44,046 bases of DNA, from positions 1 to 44,046 of the forward strand of contig JAGXGH010000097.1 in the NCBI GenBank assembly GCA_024636835.1, written 5' to 3'. A program made the translations under genes and the position numbers. The notes under the pieces were generated by a model, which saw nothing but the letters and a program-made list of their open reading frames with translations, was not told the DNA's origin and ran no database searches. This document shows positions 1 through 7,702 of the stretch, in pieces; positions within the stretch are counted from its first letter, which is position 1; every line of letters begins with the position of its first letter. The stretch comes from Verrucomicrobiales bacterium (lineage in GTDB: Bacteria > Verrucomicrobiota > Verrucomicrobiia > Verrucomicrobiales > SLCJ01).

Positions 1-1
1 C

Positions 2-676
2 CCCATCACCATACAACCATGGTTTTGGTTGACGATGGCGATCCTCGGCAATCTCTTCTATCCGGCAACCGACGGTCGCCAGCTCAACCTGGAGGGAATG
101 GTGATCTTCATCGCCGCGGGCTTTTTCTCCATTCTGATTCACGAACTTGGGCACGCTTTCAGCATGCGCAAGCACGGCGGCCGCGACATCCAGATTCAGC
201 TGCAAGGCCTGGGTGGACAGGCCGCTTATCGTCCCGACCCGGAGCGCCCGATCACGCGTTGGAAGTCCATCGCAATCTCCGCCGCCGGTCCGCTCTACCA
301 ACTCATTGCCGGCATCGCCGCCAAGTTGTTCTTGATTGCCTATTCATCAACCGTCGGTGACGCCACTATGCTTGTCATCGCTCTCGAACCATTTATTCTC
401 ATCAGTATCTTGTGGGGAGCTTTCAACCTGCTCGTCCCCATTTTCCCTCTCGATGGCGGACAAATCCTCAACGGCATCCTTGGCCCGAAGAACATCAAGA
501 CCACACTATGGATTGGCCTCATCCTCTGCATCGTCCTAGCGATTCTCATGTCGATCCGACAGCTTAGCTTTTGGAATCTACTCATCATTGGCCTACTCGC
601 CTCACAAAACATCCGCATGCTACAAGCGATCCGTGAGCAGGAGAAAGGCGGACCTACTCCGCCACCGCAGCCATGA
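2..676 (+). CDS. Site-2 protease family membrane metalloprotease (5' end outside window)
   Basis: M50-type intramembrane zinc protease. The reading frame is open to the first base of the window and reads P-I-T-I-Q-P-W-F-W-L before the first internal ATG. That is a typical early membrane segment of the family, so the true start lies upstream. Visible features are a HELGH zinc motif (from about base 140) inside the first hydrophobic segment, and a second signature, FPLDGGQILNG, near base 445-475, which supplies the third zinc ligand region (the D of LDG). The arrangement of a glycine-rich linker, a second membrane block and a proline-rich tail (PTPPPQP) matches small site-2 protease family proteins rather than long RseP with PDZ domains; no PDZ is seen. 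The stop overlaps the next start by 4 bp (ATGA), implying translational coupling. The substrate is unknown. Confidence 0.9.
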   Translation, partial: PITIQPWFWLTMAILGNLFYPATDGRQLNLEGMVIFIAAGFFSILIHELGHAFSMRKHGGRDIQIQLQGLGGQAAYRPDPERPITRWKSIAISAAGPLYQLIAGIAAKLFLIAYSSTVGDATMLVIALEPFILISILWGAFNLLVPIFPLDGGQILNGILGPKNIKTTLWIGLILCIVLAILMSIRQLSFWNLLIIGLLASQNIRMLQAIREQEKGGPTPPPQP

Positions 677-882
677 AAAAGCGATTTACTATTGGAGGAG
701 CGGTAGCAGGGGTGCTCTGCGGAAGCAGTATCGTTGTTAATGCTTTCATCAAAGGACCAGGCCTTCCGGGATCCCTTGAGCTGGTATTTATGGCAATCTT
801 TATAGGTGGTTTTGTTGTATTGGGATCTCTACTCGGATTGCTCACTGGGTGGCTGGTCAGTTTGTGTATCACAAAAAAATGA
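673..882 (+). CDS. Small two-helix membrane protein, unknown function
   Basis: A 69-residue protein that starts with ATG overlapping the stop of the protease gene (ATGA). It carries a basic N-terminus (MKKR) and two hydrophobic segments, about residues 7-24 and 37-65, with a GSLLGLLTGW glycine-rich second helix. No family is recognised. The overlap and co-orientation suggest it is made with the site-2 protease, but a functional link is only inferred. It is short enough that a non-coding explanation cannot be excluded, though the membrane pattern and coupled start favour a real gene. Confidence 0.6.
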   Translation: MKKRFTIGGAVAGVLCGSSIVVNAFIKGPGLPGSLELVFMAIFIGGFVVLGSLLGLLTGWLVSLCITKK

Positions 883-928
883 GGCCGGTAGACAATACCT
901 TGTAAATCATAGCCAAACTGCCCCAACT

Positions 929-1258
929 ATGAAAGAACTGTTTCGCGAACGCGACTCCACCATTGTCGGCTACTACCAGTCGGTGCTGGAAAGCGAAGGC
1001 ATCCCCACCTTCATCCGCAACCAAAATGCGGTGACCATGATGGGCACGGAAATACCTATCCCTGAGTTTTTCCCCGCTCTCTGCGTGGTCAATGACGACG
1101 ACTACGACAGCGCGGTGGCGGTCATCAAAGAGCGCCGCAACGCAGAAAACGACGCAGCCAGCGCTGAGGAATGGACGTGTGAAAATTGCAACGAAGCCAA
1201 CCCTGGCAACTTCGACATCTGCTGGTCATGCGAAACCTCGCAAAAGCCCGCAGAATAG
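929..1258 (+). CDS. DUF2007-type protein with C-terminal RanBP2-like zinc finger
   Basis: A 109-residue protein starting at MKELFRERDS. The frame is open further upstream, but that part overlaps the previous gene in another frame and is not family-like. Residues 1-70 (…STIVGYYQSVLESEGIPTFI…, then a …CVVNDDDYDSAVAVI… ending) match the DUF2007 'putative signal transducing' fold, which resembles a PII-like/ACT-sized domain. The C-terminus has W-x-C-x2-C-x3-N-x6-C-x2-C, an exact RanBP2-type zinc-finger spacing. The combination is common in PVC bacteria, but its role is not established. It follows the small membrane gene by 46 bp and probably belongs to the same transcript. Confidence 0.85.
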   Translation: MKELFRERDSTIVGYYQSVLESEGIPTFIRNQNAVTMMGTEIPIPEFFPALCVVNDDDYDSAVAVIKERRNAENDAASAEEWTCENCNEANPGNFDICWSCETSQKPAE

Positions 1259-1305
1259 CCATCAGATAAAGACGATCTGGCGCTACCATATGAGAATATT
1301 TCAGG

Positions 1306-1329
1306 AGCGGAGGTCTCCAGGCCTCCGCT
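1306..1329. repeat. Inverted repeat (8-bp arms)
   Basis: The arms AGCGGAGG and CCTCCGCT are perfectly complementary with an 8-nt spacer. No T-run follows, so this is not an obvious intrinsic terminator. It resembles the GC-rich hairpins seen in other gaps of the window. Confidence 0.7.
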
Positions 1330-1414
1330 GGGTGGTTCACGAATTCATCATCACCCCAAGGGAACCACGAGTTGCCCGCTTCGCTTGCACGAATCATTCC
1401 ATTGGCCAAGCAAA

Positions 1415-1566
1415 AAGCCCACACGGCAGCCGTCCGGTTCGTAAACCACCTTCCATCGCCGCTTCCAATCCTGCCCTCCGTCATACGGAGAAGCCCACAC
1501 GGCAGCCGTTCGGTTCACAAACCACCCTCCATCGCCGCTTCCAATCCTGCACTCCGTCATACGGAG
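1415..1566. repeat. 76-bp tandem direct repeat, two copies
   Basis: Copy 1 is 1415-1490 and copy 2 is 1491-1566. They abut head to tail and differ at five positions by eye. Each unit starts AAGCCCACACGGCAGCCG and ends CTCCGTCATACGGAG. The unit end contains a short dyad, CTCCGTCATACGGAG (arms CTCCGT/ACGGAG). No coding role is seen. Confidence 0.9.
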
Positions 1567-1605
1567 CAGATTGACAAGTGGCTGATGACCATTGACCATC
1601 TTCTC

Positions 1606-2349
1606 ATGTCTTTAGAAAATCGTATCGCAGTTGTTACCGGAGCCGGACGTGGTATCGGCGCAGCCATCGCCCACGAACTCGCCGCTGCTGGCGCCAAAGT
1701 CGCTATTGTCAGTCGCACGGAAGCGAATTCCGTCAAATCCGCTGATGCCATCAACGCAGAATTTCCAGACGCCGCCAAAGCTTACGCAGTGGACGTCGCT
1801 GACTTCGCCGCCGTTCAGGAAATTGGCAAGCAGATCATCGCCGACTTCGGTGGTGTGGATATCATCGTCAACAACGCAGGTGTCACGCGTGACGGACTCT
1901 TCCTTCGCATGAAAGAAGAAGACTGGGACACCGTTATCGATACCAACCTCAAGGGTGCATTCAACATCGTCAAAGCATTCTCCAAGCCCATCCTCAAATC
2001 GAAAGCTGGCCGCATCATCAACATCGCCTCAGTCATCGGGCTGATAGGCAATGCAGGGCAAACCAACTACGCAGCTTCGAAGGCAGGGCTGATTGGCATG
2101 ACCAAATCCTTCGCCAAAGAATTCGCCTCACGTGCTGTCACCGCCAACGCCGTTTGCCCGGGGTTTGTGGTTACCGACATGACCGGTGAACTCACCGACG
2201 ACATGCAGGAGCAGATCAAGTCAAACATCCCCTTGAAATGCTTCGGCGACGTCAAGGACATCGCTAACGTCGTCCGCTTCATCGCCTCCGACGAAGCCCG
2301 CTACATCACCGGCCAAGCGATCGCTGTGGATGGTGGAATGGTGATGTAG
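1606..2349 (+). CDS. fabG: 3-oxoacyl-[acyl-carrier-protein] reductase (SDR family)
   Basis: Cytosolic NADPH-dependent reductase of the fatty-acid elongation cycle, 247 residues, the usual FabG length. The start ATG at 1606 gives MSLENRIAVVTGAG. The frame is open upstream through the tandem repeat but that segment is not part of the family. Visible motifs are the TGAGRGIG cofactor loop (11-18), NNAG (89-92), N114, and the catalytic S142-Y155-K159 in a YAASK context. PGFVVTDMT (185-193) and the C-terminal TGQAIAVDGGMVM are typical of FabG. No other fab genes are adjacent, so a different SDR substrate is possible, but the ends match FabG well. Confidence 0.88.
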   Translation: MSLENRIAVVTGAGRGIGAAIAHELAAAGAKVAIVSRTEANSVKSADAINAEFPDAAKAYAVDVADFAAVQEIGKQIIADFGGVDIIVNNAGVTRDGLFLRMKEEDWDTVIDTNLKGAFNIVKAFSKPILKSKAGRIINIASVIGLIGNAGQTNYAASKAGLIGMTKSFAKEFASRAVTANAVCPGFVVTDMTGELTDDMQEQIKSNIPLKCFGDVKDIANVVRFIASDEARYITGQAIAVDGGMVM

Positions 2350-2351
2350 GT

Positions 2352-2364
2352 GGTCAATGGTCGC
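2352..2364. repeat. Heptad-like GGTCAAT motif downstream of fabG
   Basis: GGTCAAT-GGTCGCA follows 2 bp after the fabG stop. It is the reverse complement of the GATGACC-ATTGACC motif at 1584-1597 before fabG, so the gene is bracketed by inverted 7-bp units. Short and degenerate. Confidence 0.45.
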
Positions 2365-2461
2365 AAGCGGGGATCGGTAAGGAAAGGTAATTTGAATCCT
2401 TTTTTGAGCCTATTTGCGGCAGAAATCCAGGCACTGGGGCATTGGTTCAGCTGAATCGGGA

Positions 2462-2806
2462 TCAAATGACCTTCTTCCCACCATCCTCACCGACATTCAC
2501 AAACGTCACCACCGTAGCGAAGACTGACCGGCGCTTGTCGTCGTCGACCTCCGTGACATCGACGGCATAGGCGATCGATGTATTTCCGAGTTTCTCCCGC
2601 TTCACTTCCAGGCGAAGGATCGCGCCGACTTTGACCTGTTGGCGAAACTCGACCTGGCTCATTCCAATGGTCACAAAATTGCAATGAGGTAACTCCATCC
2701 GCGCCGCGATGTAGGCGGATTCGTCGACCCAGCGAAGCAACTGACCACCGAAAAGCTTCCCCAAATGGTTGAGGTGTTCCGGCAGGACGAGTTTGTAATT
2801 TTCCAT
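2462..2806 (-). CDS. Acyl-CoA thioesterase, hotdog fold (YciA/BFIT-like)
   Basis: A 114-residue single hotdog domain that would hydrolyse acyl-CoA thioesters in the cytosol. The N-terminal region HLNHLGKLFGGQLLRWVDE (11-29) is the hallmark hotdog helix with the GGxLL..D catalytic/CoA-binding pattern. Then come …QVEFRQQVKVGAIL… and a C-terminal VFATVVTFVNV strand. The length suits a minimal YciA-like enzyme. It is convergent with fabG across a 112-bp gap in which I see no clear terminator. The acyl specificity cannot be read from the sequence. Confidence 0.85.
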   Translation of the reverse strand: MENYKLVLPEHLNHLGKLFGGQLLRWVDESAYIAARMELPHCNFVTIGMSQVEFRQQVKVGAILRLEVKREKLGNTSIAYAVDVTEVDDDKRRSVFATVVTFVNVGEDGGKKVI

Positions 2807-3015
2807 CCCTGACTTTCTCGAATTGATTCTACGAGTGCGAACTTATTCCACTATTTTAAGGCGCAAAAAGAGAGAAATTGCGGCTGCGCCGGGGAGAAGG
2901 TGTTAGCCGACACGTCTAACCTACATTTCATGCGGCTGCGTCGGGGCGATAGGACCTTCGTCCGGTGCTTGACAGCTGCGCCTGTAGGCCGTTCGTGTCG
3001 AACGGCATCTCTTCC

Positions 3016-3029
3016 CAAGCGATAGCTTG
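3016..3029. repeat. CAAGCGATAGCTT hairpin, copy 1
   Basis: A perfect 5-bp stem CAAGC/GCTTG closes a GATA loop. The same 13-mer recurs at 11745-11757 in another gap, which suggests a dispersed short hairpin. Confidence 0.55.
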
Positions 3030-3037
3030 CTGACCAA

Positions 3038-3065
3038 CCAATAACCAATAACCAATAACCAATAA
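3038..3065. repeat. Heptanucleotide array (CCAATAA)x4
   Basis: Four perfect 7-bp units run 3038-3065, with partial units on both sides. The array ends 3 bp before the stop codon of the MscS gene (3069-3071). A degenerate second array of the same unit lies at 39320-39340. Confidence 0.95.
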
Positions 3066-3068
3066 CCA

Positions 3069-4340
3069 CTACCGCATACTCATCTCACGCAAATCCCCTC
3101 CCGACGGACTCTGGAAAATCCGTAGCCCGAACTCACTGGCTACCGCTAACAAGTGATCAAACACATCCGATTGAATGTCTTCGTAATTCGCCCAGCGCTT
3201 ATCTTTCGAAAAGAAATAGAGTTCGATCGGCAGTCCGTGATCGGTGGGGTCGAGTTGACGCACCAGAAGAGTCATCTCCTGATTCACCATTTTGTGATTA
3301 CGCAGATAGGCCTTCGCGTAGGCACGGAACGTTCCCACGTTGGTGATTCTGCGTCCGTTGACGATGAGATCTTCCGGCTTCACACCTCGGTTGAGGTTCC
3401 ACTTCTCAATCTCCTCTTCCTTCGCGGTGATGTAGTCTTTGATCAGGTGAAATTTACGAAACTTTTCGACCATCTCCGTATCCGCCATACGGATCGTCGC
3501 CATGTCGATGTAGAGTGGGCGTTTCACCCGCCGTCCGCCGGATTCCTCCATCCCTCGCCAGTTGACAAACGAGTCACTAATCAGCGCGTAGGTGGGAATC
3601 GTGGTAATGGTCTTGTCCCAGTTCTGTACTTTCACCGTCGTCAACGCGACGTCGAGCACATTGCCGTCAGCACCGTATTTTGGCATCGCAATCCAATCAC
3701 CGACTTCGATCATTCGGTTGGCAGCGAGTTGAATCCCCGCAGTAAAGCCGAGTAACGAGTCCTTGAAGACCAGAAGAATCACCGCTGTTACCGCACCCAA
3801 GCCCGATAGCAAGACGATGGGAGGCTTACCGATCAATTGTGCCACGATAATGATCAGTGCCGCCATCGCCACCAGAACACCGACGATTTGAAACACCCCA
3901 CGCAAGGGCAGACGCCGCAAGTGAGGGTAGGTTCGAATGATATTTTCCGCCGCGCGAAGCAGTGCGAACACAATCATCACCACAATGATGACGATGTAAA
4001 TATCGACTAAATTATGAAGCCCCGCACTCACCGTCGTCCACATACTCGAGACGCTTTCACTCATGGTGACGGTTTCACTCATTGTGACGATGATGATGGC
4101 TGGAACCAAATGCACCACCCAACGGAACACACCGGCTTCGAAAAGATGGTCATCCCAAGATCCCGGCGTGCGCTGCGCCAACTTCTTCATCAAGCGAAGA
4201 AAGACAAAACGCCCGATAAAGTGAGCGACTACGGCAAGAAGAAAAATACCACAAACGGCCAGCACATGAGCCCATACGTCGACGTTTTCCTCAGAGACGA
4301 AGCTCCATACTTGCAGCTGTTTAGTAATCCTTTCGATCAT
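3069..4340 (-). CDS. Mechanosensitive ion channel, MscS family (YbdG/MscM-like)
   Basis: Inner-membrane channel that opens on membrane tension. I chose the ATG at 4340 (MIERITKQLQVW, 423 residues) because the upstream extension uses a TTG and adds an unlikely leader; a GGA lies upstream of the ATG. The protein has several N-terminal membrane segments. The pore helix and MscS core follow (PPIVLLSGLGAVTAVILLVFKDSLLGFTAGI), then the beta-domain (EVGDWIAMPKYGADGNVLDVALTTVKVQNWDKT). The long C-terminal part with NVGTFRAYAKAYLRNH and GLPIELYFFSKDK is characteristic of the YbdG subgroup (about 415 residues). It lies 72 bp after the efflux pump gene and may be read through from that operon. Confidence 0.9.
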   Translation of the reverse strand: MIERITKQLQVWSFVSEENVDVWAHVLAVCGIFLLAVVAHFIGRFVFLRLMKKLAQRTPGSWDDHLFEAGVFRWVVHLVPAIIIVTMSETVTMSESVSSMWTTVSAGLHNLVDIYIVIIVVMIVFALLRAAENIIRTYPHLRRLPLRGVFQIVGVLVAMAALIIIVAQLIGKPPIVLLSGLGAVTAVILLVFKDSLLGFTAGIQLAANRMIEVGDWIAMPKYGADGNVLDVALTTVKVQNWDKTITTIPTYALISDSFVNWRGMEESGGRRVKRPLYIDMATIRMADTEMVEKFRKFHLIKDYITAKEEEIEKWNLNRGVKPEDLIVNGRRITNVGTFRAYAKAYLRNHKMVNQEMTLLVRQLDPTDHGLPIELYFFSKDKRWANYEDIQSDVFDHLLAVASEFGLRIFQSPSGGDLREMSMR

Positions 4341-4412
4341 AACAAATTCCGGCGCAGCGCCTTCACTTAGGTAAGCGGAAACCACGGCAACGCAAGCTTT
4401 CCTCAATCCCGA

Positions 4413-7400
4413 TTACCGCTCAGCCGCCTCTTCCTCCAGGCGCCTCGCACGGTTCTGATCCATCTTTGCGCGAGCTTCCTTGGTGAAAACGATCCGTTTG
4501 AAATCTTCAATCATCAAATAAACACAGGGCACCAGGAACAAGGTGATCACCGTGGCAAAAAGAATGCCAAAGCTCAGCGAAACCGCCATCGGAATAAGGA
4601 ACTTCGCCTGGATGTCCGTTTCCAGCAACATCGGCGTTAGCCCCAGGAAGGTCGTCAACGACGTCAGCAAAACCGCACGGAAACGCGCGGATCCCGCCTT
4701 TCTCGCCGCCTCTTCGACACCGTGCCCGTCATCGCGATGTCGGTTCACGTAATCGACAAGCACCAGTGAATCGTTCACCACCACACCCGCCAGTGCCACA
4801 ATTCCACACATCGACATGATGCTGAGTTCCATCCCGAAAATGACGTGACCAATCACCGCCCCCACCAGACCGAAGGGAATCGCTGTCATCACGATCAGCG
4901 GTTGGAAGTACGACTTCAAGGGGATCGCCATCAACACGTAAATCATCAATAAGGCAAATACGAATTTCGTCCCAATCTCGCGAAGGCTCTGGCGCTGGTC
5001 TTTCTGCTCACCCTTGAACTGCCAGGTGACTCCCGGGAATTTTTGATTCAATGTCACCAAAACCTCTTCGGTAAACCGACCAATGATCTCGTTCGCGTTC
5101 GCCCCCTCGATGGTCTTGTCGATGTCAGCCGTGACCTTTACCGCACGGCGACGATCGGCACGCTGAATTGTCGCGAATCCCCGACCGAACTCCGCCTCGA
5201 TCACCTCCTCGTAAGGCACCTCACCACCAGCCGGTGTGCGAAGTTTCATATTCCCCACGTTATAAAGAGATTCGCGTTCCGATTTCGGATAGCGCACCAT
5301 GACCTTCACCTCGTCCCGTCCACGCTGAAGGCGCTGCACTTCGTAGCCGTAGAATGAATTCCGGATTTGCCCTATCGCGTTCCCGAGGTTCATTCCCATT
5401 GCCTGTCCTTGAGACGTCAGCCCACTCACTTTCAATTCGCGTTTACCGAGACGGTTGTTATCTGCAATGTCGATCACACCGGTGTATCCTTTGAGTTGCT
5501 CCTTCACATAATCCGTGGCGGCACGCAGTTGACCCATGTCTTCACCCGCCAATTCCAGATCGAGAGCGGATGCTCCCGTCGCACTGATCGCCATAAATGT
5601 CACTTCTTCGGTTCCCGGGATATTCCCTACCAATTCCCGCCATTTGTTGACGATTTCATCCGCCATCACATCGCGGGTAGCCGCCGGTCGCAGCTCCAGG
5701 GTGATCTCACCGATATTACTCGAAGTCGGTGCCCCACCCGCTGCAAAGCCAAACTGCATCGGTTGGGTTCCCGCACTCGCGAGCATGTGAACAATCACCG
5801 GGTTGCCCTCTCGGTCTTTGCTAATCTCGTTGATCTCGAGTGCCGCGTTTTGGATCCGCTCTACGACCGCAGCGGTTTCTTCAAAAGCCACACCACTCGG
5901 CATGGTGACTTTCGCCGTGACGATGTCGGCTTCGACTTCAGGAAAGAACCCGGTCTTCACCCAGCCGCCCACCAATAGACCAACAATCGTCGCCAACACG
6001 GCAATAAAGAGGCACAGCACCGCGTAGCGCGCTTTCAAAGCCCTCGCGAGAACGGGTGCATAAACGGTCACCACGAAACGCTCCAAGGCGTTGGCTATGG
6101 ACTGCTGAAGACGCCCCAGCGGTCCGACTTTTCGGTCAGGACCTGAAGGTTTGAGCAGTGCCAGGTGGGATGGCAGAACAAACTTGGACTGCACCAGGGA
6201 GAATGCCAGCGTGGGAATAACGATGAGCGGAATGTTGGGCCAAATCTTACCACTCACACCGCTCAAACCGAGCATTGGCGTGAATGCCGCCATCGTCGTC
6301 AGCACACCGAAGGTAACCACCACGCCAACTTCATGCGTGCCCTTCCAGGCTGCTATTCTTGGATCCTCCCCCTTACGCATCCGCGTGTAGACATTCTCCC
6401 CCACCACAATCGCATCATCCACCACGATCCCCAGAACCAAAATGAACGCGAAGAGTGAGATCATATTGATCGACACACCGGTAACCGGCATCAGCCAAAT
6501 CGCTCCGGCAAAGGATACCGGAATACCCAATGCCACAAGCGCCGCCAACGAGGGGCGAAGAAACAGCGCCAAGGCCAAAAAGACCAGCAGAAGTCCTGTC
6601 AATCCGTTGCGAGCCAACAAATCAAGACGGCCTTCAAGATAGACCGACTGATCATTCCAAATTTCCAGATTCACCCCTTCAGGCATCGTACTCCGCGCCT
6701 CGGCGACATAAGAACGCACCATGTCGGCGAGCTCGATCGTGTCCTCATTTCCCACTCGAAACACATTCACCAACACGGCATGCCGACCGTCGAAATTCGT
6801 CGTGATGTCGACATCCTCGAAGGCATCGAGCACCTCTGCGATATCGCCTAACTTCAATACGGAACCATCCGGTTCCGCACGCACTTCGATCGAGCGAAAC
6901 TCCTCGGCGTGATAACGTTTACCCACGGCGCGAATCAATACTTCCCCACCCTCCGTACGCACCGAGCCACCCGGCAAATCCACAGACGAGCGACCGACGG
7001 CAAGCGCGACCTCCTCGAGTGTCAGTCCGTAACGGCGCAAGGTATCCTCGGACACCTCGATGGAGATTTCATAGGGACGCACCCCGGCGAGCTCCACCTG
7101 TGTGATTTTTGGCTCGCCCCTCACCAAGCGGGATATCTTGCCAAAAAAACCTTCCGGCGGCTTGGCATTGTAGGAGAGCAAACCGTCACGCACGGATTCA
7201 CCCAACGACCTGAGTGTCTTCTCGTCAGCATCCGCAGACACCGCAATACTCATCACCTCGCGCTTGATCACCACGTCCTCGATCACCGGCTCCTCAGCCT
7301 CTTCCGCAAGGTTCTGAATCGCATCGACACGCGTTTTGATGTCATCCATCAGGTCGCGCGTTTTGTAGCCGGTCTTCGCCTCGACGACAATCGCTGCATT

Positions 7401-7664
7401 GCTCTGGGCAGCCGTCGATGCAATCGACTCAATACCTTCCAAATCAGCAATCGCTTCCTCCACAGCAACGATCAATCCATTCTCCACCTCTTCCGGTGTA
7501 GCATTTGGATAAGGAATATTGATCAACACCGAGTCCACCGAGGTCTCGGGAAATATTTCTTTACGCAGTTTAAACCAGGTCGACACCCCGGCGATGATCA
7601 CGAGAAACATCAAAAAGTTTGCCGCGACGTGATTGCGAGTGAACCAGCGAATTGCTTTTTCCAT
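4413..7664 (-). CDS. RND efflux pump, inner-membrane permease subunit
   Basis: A 1,083-residue proton-driven AcrB-like exporter. It starts MEKAIRWFTRNHVAANFLM, the usual TM1 entry. Two large periplasmic loops separate two six-helix blocks. The TM4 motif LGIVVDDAIVVGENV (about residues 413-427) carries the paired aspartates of the proton relay. The second half has the matching GIVALAGVVVNDSLVLVDYVNRHR near residue 960 and LTSLTTFLGLTPMLLE. The family is hydrophobe/amphiphile or related RND (no CusA/CzcA heavy-metal signature is evident), and the substrate is unknown. It is the last gene of a regulator-OMF-adaptor-pump operon, 38 bp after the adaptor. Two faint repeats of the RND fold are expected and seen; there is no truncation. 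Confidence 0.95.
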   Translation of the reverse strand: MEKAIRWFTRNHVAANFLMFLVIIAGVSTWFKLRKEIFPETSVDSVLINIPYPNATPEEVENGLIVAVEEAIADLEGIESIASTAAQSNAAIVVEAKTGYKTRDLMDDIKTRVDAIQNLAEEAEEPVIEDVVIKREVMSIAVSADADEKTLRSLGESVRDGLLSYNAKPPEGFFGKISRLVRGEPKITQVELAGVRPYEISIEVSEDTLRRYGLTLEEVALAVGRSSVDLPGGSVRTEGGEVLIRAVGKRYHAEEFRSIEVRAEPDGSVLKLGDIAEVLDAFEDVDITTNFDGRHAVLVNVFRVGNEDTIELADMVRSYVAEARSTMPEGVNLEIWNDQSVYLEGRLDLLARNGLTGLLLVFLALALFLRPSLAALVALGIPVSFAGAIWLMPVTGVSINMISLFAFILVLGIVVDDAIVVGENVYTRMRKGEDPRIAAWKGTHEVGVVVTFGVLTTMAAFTPMLGLSGVSGKIWPNIPLIVIPTLAFSLVQSKFVLPSHLALLKPSGPDRKVGPLGRLQQSIANALERFVVTVYAPVLARALKARYAVLCLFIAVLATIVGLLVGGWVKTGFFPEVEADIVTAKVTMPSGVAFEETAAVVERIQNAALEINEISKDREGNPVIVHMLASAGTQPMQFGFAAGGAPTSSNIGEITLELRPAATRDVMADEIVNKWRELVGNIPGTEEVTFMAISATGASALDLELAGEDMGQLRAATDYVKEQLKGYTGVIDIADNNRLGKRELKVSGLTSQGQAMGMNLGNAIGQIRNSFYGYEVQRLQRGRDEVKVMVRYPKSERESLYNVGNMKLRTPAGGEVPYEEVIEAEFGRGFATIQRADRRRAVKVTADIDKTIEGANANEIIGRFTEEVLVTLNQKFPGVTWQFKGEQKDQRQSLREIGTKFVFALLMIYVLMAIPLKSYFQPLIVMTAIPFGLVGAVIGHVIFGMELSIMSMCGIVALAGVVVNDSLVLVDYVNRHRDDGHGVEEAARKAGSARFRAVLLTSLTTFLGLTPMLLETDIQAKFLIPMAVSLSFGILFATVITLFLVPCVYLMIEDFKRIVFTKEARAKMDQNRARRLEEEAAER

Positions 7665-7702
7665 GAAAAAATAAGAATTGAGTGGTTTCTGCCGTCGGCG
7701 GA

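Larger units (their letters stand above)
1259..1605. other. Non-coding gap with hairpin and tandem repeat
   Basis: This 347-bp stretch lies between the DUF2007 gene and fabG. It contains a hairpin at 1306-1329, a 76-bp tandem duplication at 1415-1566 and a heptad-like ATGACC/ATTGACC motif at 1584-1597 just before fabG. Frames open on both strands here look like repeat translations, not genes. Confidence 0.7.
2807..3068. other. Repeat-rich gap between thioesterase and MscS genes
   Basis: This 262-bp stretch holds a 16-bp direct repeat TGCGGCTGCG(C/T)CGGGG at 2879-2894 and 2931-2946. It has a perfect hairpin GCCGTTC/GAACGGC at 2988-3006, a CAAGC-GATA-GCTTG hairpin at 3016-3029, and the CCAATAA array at 3038-3065. 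The frame open on the minus strand is a translation of the array, not a gene. Confidence 0.75.

Noticed and set aside
1372..1605. N-terminal extension of fabG
   Set aside because: The frame is open only because it runs through the 76-bp tandem repeat; FabG homology starts at the ATG at 1606.
2851..3069. Minus-strand reading frame over the CCAATAA array
   Set aside because: It translates the heptad repeat (GYWLLVIGW type) and has no family features.
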